Source: Vibrio metschnikovii CIP 69.14
GTDB taxonomy: Bacteria; Pseudomonadota; Gammaproteobacteria; Enterobacterales; Vibrionaceae
Length of the DNA stretch: 64,000 bases
Direction: 5' to 3'
Assembly (NCBI RefSeq): GCF_000176155.1
Contig: NZ_ACZO01000004.1
Location: 1 to 64,000 of the forward strand
Under the pieces are notes generated by a model that worked only from the letters and a program-made list of their open reading frames with translations, was not told where the DNA came from and searched no databases. Positions 60,151-64,000 of this stretch are shown piece by piece (position 1 is the first letter of the stretch; every line of letters begins with the position of its first letter). The position numbers and the translations under genes were made by a program.

Positions 60151-61164
60151 ATGGAACTACTCTGCCCAGCGGGTAATTTACCCGCCCTAAAAACCGCCGT
60201 TGATTGTGGCGCAGACGCGGTCTATCTCGGATTTAAAGATGAGACCAATGCCCGGCACTTCGCAGGACTCAATTTCAGTGGTAACAAACTCGATAAAGCG
60301 ATCCAATATGCCCATGACCGACATAAAAAAGTTCATGTCGCTTTAAACACTTTCGCTCATCCAGAGGGATTTCAGCGTTGGACGCAAGCCGTCGATAATG
60401 CAGCAAACTCTGGTGTTGATGCTTTGATCATCGCTGATATTGCCTTACTCGATTACGCGACACAACATTACCCGGATATGGAGCTGCACCTTTCGGTACA
60501 AGCTTCAGCGACGAATGTCAAAGCAATTGAGTACTACCAACAACAGTTTAATATTAAGCGAGTTGTGCTGCCTCGAGTACTCTCCATTCATCAAGTAAAG
60601 CAACTGTCTCGGACAATCCCTTCCGGTGTAGAGCTAGAAGTTTTCGCTTTTGGCAGTTTATGCATTATGTCCGAAGGTCGTTGTTATCTGTCTTCTTACC
60701 TAACCGGCGAGTCTCCCAATACGGTTGGCGCTTGCTCACCAGCCAAATATGTTCGCTGGCAAGAAACCGCTAATGGGCTTGAATCTCGCTTAAATAATGT
60801 TCTTATCGACCGCTATACGCATGGTGAAAATGCGGGCTACCCGACCCTGTGTAAAGGACGCTTTATCAGTGATATCGCCGGTCAATCTAAGCATTATCAT
60901 GCACTTGAAGAGCCCACCAGTTTAAATACCTTGTCTATGTTACCTGAATTGTTTGCGGCTAACGTTGCCTCGGTCAAAATTGAAGGACGACAGCGCAGCC
61001 CTGCTTACGTTGAACAAGTGACGAAAACTTGGCGTGCAGCCATTGATAGCTATCTTGCTGCACCAGAGCGCTACCAAGTTCGAACGGAATGGGATAACTG
61101 CTTAGCGAATGTGTCGGAAGGAAGACAAACCACACTCGGTGCATACCATCGACAGTGGCAATGA
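60151..61164 (+). CDS. ubiU: UbiU, [4Fe-4S] U32-family hydroxylation factor
   Basis: Subunit of the UbiU-UbiV complex, which hydroxylates ubiquinone precursors without oxygen. The 337-aa protein belongs to the peptidase U32 family (MELLCPAGNLPALKTAVDCGADAVYLG). The four cluster cysteines are Cys171, Cys178, Cys195 and Cys234, spaced exactly as Cys169/176/193/232 of E. coli UbiU. It is followed 14 nt later by ubiV. I found no convincing FNR site upstream. Confidence 0.95.
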   Translation: MELLCPAGNLPALKTAVDCGADAVYLGFKDETNARHFAGLNFSGNKLDKAIQYAHDRHKKVHVALNTFAHPEGFQRWTQAVDNAANSGVDALIIADIALLDYATQHYPDMELHLSVQASATNVKAIEYYQQQFNIKRVVLPRVLSIHQVKQLSRTIPSGVELEVFAFGSLCIMSEGRCYLSSYLTGESPNTVGACSPAKYVRWQETANGLESRLNNVLIDRYTHGENAGYPTLCKGRFISDIAGQSKHYHALEEPTSLNTLSMLPELFAANVASVKIEGRQRSPAYVEQVTKTWRAAIDSYLAAPERYQVRTEWDNCLANVSEGRQTTLGAYHRQWQ

Positions 61165-61178
61165 TAGGATAGAAAATC

Positions 61179-62057
61179 ATGAAATACGCTTTAGGCCCAT
61201 TACTGTATTTTTGGCCCAAAACAGACGTCGAATCGTTTTATCAACACGCTCTGTCTAGCTCAGCGGATATCGTTTATTTAGGCGAAACCGTCTGTTCGAA
61301 ACGTCGCGAAATGAAAGCGGGCGATTGGTTTGATATTGCCAAGCAGCTCGCGGCAGCAGGAAAAGAAGTCGTCCTCTCGACCATGGCGCTCTTAGAAGCG
61401 CCCAGTGAAATCAATCTGATGAAGAAGTACATTGATAATGGTGAGTTTACTATTGAAGCGAATGACGTGGCAGCGATTCAGCTTGCTTATCAACAAGGCG
61501 TCCCGTTTGTCGTTGGTCCTGCTATCAATTGTTATAACGCTTATGTGCTCAAACGGTTTCTACAACAAGGTATGATTCGCTGGTGTATGCCCGTCGAGTT
61601 ATCGCGTGAATGGTTAATCAATGTGTTGAATCAGTGTGATGATTTGAATATTCGTGGCAAATTTACCACCGAGGTGTTTGCGCATGGTTATTTACCACTC
61701 GCCTATTCGGCCCGTTGTTTCACCGCGCGCGCAGAAAACCTAGCCAAAGACGAGTGTCAAACCTGTTGTATTCGCTATCCGACCGGTATTCAGGTCACCA
61801 GTCAGGAGGGGCAAGCCGTCTTTAACCTCAATGGCATTCAAACTCAATCTGGCTATTGCTATAACTTAATCAATGAGCAAGCGGGCATGCAAGGATTCGT
61901 CGATGTCGTTCGTCTTAGTCCATTAGGGCAGGAGACTTTTTCACTTATCGATGCGTTTAAAGCCAATCAAAACGCCGAGCATCCTCAACGGTTAGACAAC
62001 CATCAATGCAATGGTTATTGGCATCAATTACCAGGATTAGACGTTCATTATCAATAG
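61179..62057 (+). CDS. ubiV: UbiV, [4Fe-4S] U32-family partner of UbiU
   Basis: Second subunit of the oxygen-independent ubiquinone hydroxylation complex. The 292-aa protein has Cys39, Cys180, Cys193 and Cys197, the same four positions as the iron-sulfur ligands of E. coli UbiV. The motif FAHGYLPLAYSARCFTAR is typical of U32 proteins. It is cotranscribed with ubiU and convergent with nlpI. Confidence 0.95.
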   Translation: MKYALGPLLYFWPKTDVESFYQHALSSSADIVYLGETVCSKRREMKAGDWFDIAKQLAAAGKEVVLSTMALLEAPSEINLMKKYIDNGEFTIEANDVAAIQLAYQQGVPFVVGPAINCYNAYVLKRFLQQGMIRWCMPVELSREWLINVLNQCDDLNIRGKFTTEVFAHGYLPLAYSARCFTARAENLAKDECQTCCIRYPTGIQVTSQEGQAVFNLNGIQTQSGYCYNLINEQAGMQGFVDVVRLSPLGQETFSLIDAFKANQNAEHPQRLDNHQCNGYWHQLPGLDVHYQ

Positions 62058-62063
62058 TTCTCT

Positions 62064-62096
62064 GACGCCCAACTCATAAAAATTGGCTTGGGCGTC
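62064..62096. terminator. Hairpin between convergent ubiV and nlpI
   Basis: A perfect 9-bp GC-rich stem (GACGCCCAA 62064-62072 with TTGGGCGTC 62088-62096) has a 15-nt loop and no T-run. It is a possible shared 3' end. Confidence 0.45.
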
Positions 62097-62107
62097 CGTA
62101 AATCGCG

Positions 62108-63013
62108 TTATTGTGCGACTCGCGCTTTGGCTAAATGAGCTTCTCGTAAATCATGATACATACGGCCTAATTCAATAAAGGCATAACGATGCTCAACATA
62201 CTCATAGACATTAAAAGCAATCGCTAATTTATACAGCGAAATAGCCTGTGCAAAGTTATCTTCCATTTGATAACGTTTACCAAGATAGAAGTACGCCTCG
62301 GTGAGCTGCTGTGCCAATAAGGTATTATCACGGGTGGTGCTTAATAGCGCTTTAAACACCTGATCTTGTGGAATCTCATCCAGCATCACACCAACCAATA
62401 CCCAGCCACACTGTTCATCATGATCTTGATAGCGGTTCAATAAATCGTTCTTCGCTTGCTGTGGATTGACATCCGATTGAATAATGTAGAGCCACAAAGC
62501 GCGAAAAGGGTCGCTCGGGTCTTGCTGATAATGAGCTTGAATATCTTGTAACGCGAGCTCTGGACGGTCACCATAATACAGGGCGATAGCGCGGTTTCTA
62601 AGGGCATATTCGTTGCTTGGATCAAGTTCTAAAGTAGAGTCAAATGCTTCATAGGCAGCATCAAATTCACCTGCTTCGGTATAATAAACCCCAAGCAAAT
62701 TAAAAATATCTGGCTGAGCCGGGTTTAAGGCCAATGACTGAGTAAAGTCTAATCGTGCTAGATCTCGCAGTCCGAGATTATCGTAGCCATTGCCACGTTC
62801 AAAAAACATTTTTGCTCGCAGTTCATCGTTCAAATCGGTACGCTGCAATAATTGGCTTAAACGAGCAATCTGCACTTCCTGCTGAATCGTGGATTGCAAG
62901 GGAATCGCCATCGGTGGATAAACCCAGTGCGTTGCTTGAGAACCACCTTTTACGGCGCATCCAGCCAATAACAAAATCATGACACTTACTAGAGCGCTTT
63001 GAAACCATTTCAC
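62108..63013 (-). CDS. nlpI: TPR lipoprotein NlpI
   Basis: Outer-membrane lipoprotein that acts as adaptor for the protease Prc in turnover of murein endopeptidases. The 301-aa protein starts with a lipoprotein signal (MKWFQSALVSVMILLLAGC) and lipidated Cys19. TPR repeats run through about 60-290, with a clear tandem at FNLLGVYYTEAGEFDAAYEA and NRAIALYYGDRPELALQD. It lies downstream of pnp, as in E. coli, but a terminator separates them. Confidence 0.95.
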   Translation of the reverse strand: MKWFQSALVSVMILLLAGCAVKGGSQATHWVYPPMAIPLQSTIQQEVQIARLSQLLQRTDLNDELRAKMFFERGNGYDNLGLRDLARLDFTQSLALNPAQPDIFNLLGVYYTEAGEFDAAYEAFDSTLELDPSNEYALRNRAIALYYGDRPELALQDIQAHYQQDPSDPFRALWLYIIQSDVNPQQAKNDLLNRYQDHDEQCGWVLVGVMLDEIPQDQVFKALLSTTRDNTLLAQQLTEAYFYLGKRYQMEDNFAQAISLYKLAIAFNVYEYVEHRYAFIELGRMYHDLREAHLAKARVAQ

Positions 63014-63044
63014 AAATCAGTACTCCTGTGGTTCCCCTAATCAA

Positions 63045-63072
63045 TAAAAAAGGGAGCGAATAGGCTCCCTTT
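63045..63072 (-). terminator. Rho-independent terminator after pnp
   Basis: On the minus strand a perfect 9-bp stem (63064-63072 with 63049-63057, 6-nt loop) is followed by six T residues. It lies between pnp and nlpI. Confidence 0.92.
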
Positions 63073-63130
63073 ATAACATGCTTTATCACGAAAAAGCGAA
63101 AACTGTTATTTCACTTCTGTCGTTAAGCGA

Positions 63131-64000
63131 TTATTCTGCCGCAGGTGCAGTGTTTTCTGCACTGGCTTCTTCTGCTGGTTTCTCTACCGCTTCTTTCATG
63201 CTCAAACGAACACGACCTTGACGGTCTATCTCCAACACTTTTACTTGTACTTCTTGGCCTTCTGCAAGGACGTCTGACACTTTTTCAATACGCTTATCTG
63301 CGATTTGTGAAATATGTACTAGGCCATCTTTACCAGGAAGAATCGTTACAAAGGCACCAAAATCAGCAAGACGAGCAACTTTACCCGTATAAATCTTACC
63401 GACTTCGACTTCCGCGGTAATTTGCAGAATACGACGAATCGCTTCTTGCGCTTGATCACCGTCAGTGGCAGCAATTTTGATCGTACCGTCATCTTCGATT
63501 TCAATCGTCGTGCCCGTTTCTTCGGTCAACATACGAATCACTGCACCGCCTTTACCAATCACATCTTTGATCTTTTCAGAGCTGATCTTCATGGTATGGA
63601 TACGAGGCGCAAATTCTGAAATATCATCACGGGCACCAGCAATTGCTTGATCCATAACTGAAAGAATGTGCAAACGAGCACCTTTCGCTTGGTTCAGAGC
63701 AATCTGCATGATCTCTTTAGTGATACCTTCGATCTTGATATCCATCTGTAGTGCAGTCACACCGTTTGAGGTACCTGCCACTTTAAAGTCCATATCACCA
63801 AGATGATCTTCATCACCTAAAATGTCAGAAAGAACAACGAAATTCTCGTCTTCTTTGACTAGGCCCATTGCGATACCAGCAACAGAAGCCTTAATAGGCA
63901 CGCCAGCATCCATAAGAGCCAAAGATGAACCACATACTGAGGCCATTGATGATGAACCGTTTGATTCAGTGATCTCAGAAACAACACGTACCGTGTACGG
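63131..64000 (-). CDS. pnp: Polynucleotide phosphorylase, C-terminal part (cut by window edge)
   Basis: 3'-5' exoribonuclease of the RNA degradosome. The window holds the last 289 codons; the frame is open to 64000, so the 5' part is outside. Visible are the end of the second RNase PH domain ([20 protein letters not shown] and [10 protein letters not shown]), the KH domain ([20 protein letters not shown]) and the S1 domain ([20 protein letters not shown]). The C-terminal tail is acidic and Ala-rich ([13 protein letters not shown]). The in-frame Met at 63946 is internal, not a start. Confidence 0.97.
   Translation of the reverse strand, partial: PYTVRVVSEITESNGSSSMASVCGSSLALMDAGVPIKASVAGIAMGLVKEDENFVVLSDILGDEDHLGDMDFKVAGTSNGVTALQMDIKIEGITKEIMQIALNQAKGARLHILSVMDQAIAGARDDISEFAPRIHTMKISSEKIKDVIGKGGAVIRMLTEETGTTIEIEDDGTIKIAATDGDQAQEAIRRILQITAEVEVGKIYTGKVARLADFGAFVTILPGKDGLVHISQIADKRIEKVSDVLAEGQEVQVKVLEIDRQGRVRLSMKEAVEKPAEEASAENTAPAAE

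Overview
The window is a gene-dense piece of a Vibrionaceae (Vibrio-type) main chromosome. The evidence is a partial 16S rRNA gene with a full rrn leader, gammaproteobacterial gene order almost throughout, and genes typical of Vibrio: vpsR, hlyU, nptA, a RocS-like c-di-GMP protein, a 283-residue variant ThyA and a short CstA-family pyruvate carrier. Base composition is moderately AT-rich and even. I see no prophage, integron, transposase, CRISPR array or tRNA. This is essentially core genome, so the interest lies mainly in regulatory DNA.

Layout. 1-1233: 5' part of 16S rRNA on the minus strand with leader, boxA and two promoters. 1.2-8.8 kb: clpB (sigma-32 promoter), pgeF, rluD, divergent bamD, raiA, then a Phe-rich leader peptide with attenuator and pheA. 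8.9-9.0 kb: an ERIC-like repeat. 9.1-16.9 kb: yjjX, trpR, slt, ettA, a PilZ gene, and the aroF-tyrA operon behind three TyrR-like boxes. 17.0-23.8 kb: pyruvate-sensing pair btsS-btsR, recycling genes nagZ and anmK, a small lipoprotein gene, and the probable pyruvate transporter gene (btsU/cstA type). 23.9-35.5 kb: the ribF-ileS-lspA-fkpB-ispH block, murJ, rpsT, hlyU, nhaR, nptA. 35.7-43.5 kb: rppH-ptsP-TSUP-lgt-thyA on the minus strand, a 620-bp gene-free region with a cluster of DnaA boxes, mutH and tas. 43.5-53.5 kb: vpsR, prfB-lysS with the RF2 programmed frameshift, brnQ, trmN6, srmB, prfC. 53.7-64 kb: two GGDEF-EAL genes, holD-rimI, ubiT-yhbS and ubiU-ubiV (oxygen-independent ubiquinone synthesis), nlpI and the 3' part of pnp.

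How the genes work together. Aromatic amino-acid synthesis is concentrated here: aroF-tyrA, pheA and trpR, each with its own visible control (TyrR boxes, Phe attenuation, a TrpR-type operator). Cyclic-di-GMP signalling is represented by two enzymes with intact GGDEF and EAL motifs, a PilZ receptor and VpsR. The BtsS/BtsR pair probably controls the nearby transporter. Translation is served by ileS, lysS, prfB, prfC, srmB, ettA, raiA, rluD, rpsT, rimI and trmN6.

The most notable non-coding feature is the DnaA-box cluster between rppH and mutH. By position and content I infer it to be the equivalent of E. coli DARS2, a DnaA-reactivating site. No wholly undescribed system is evident.
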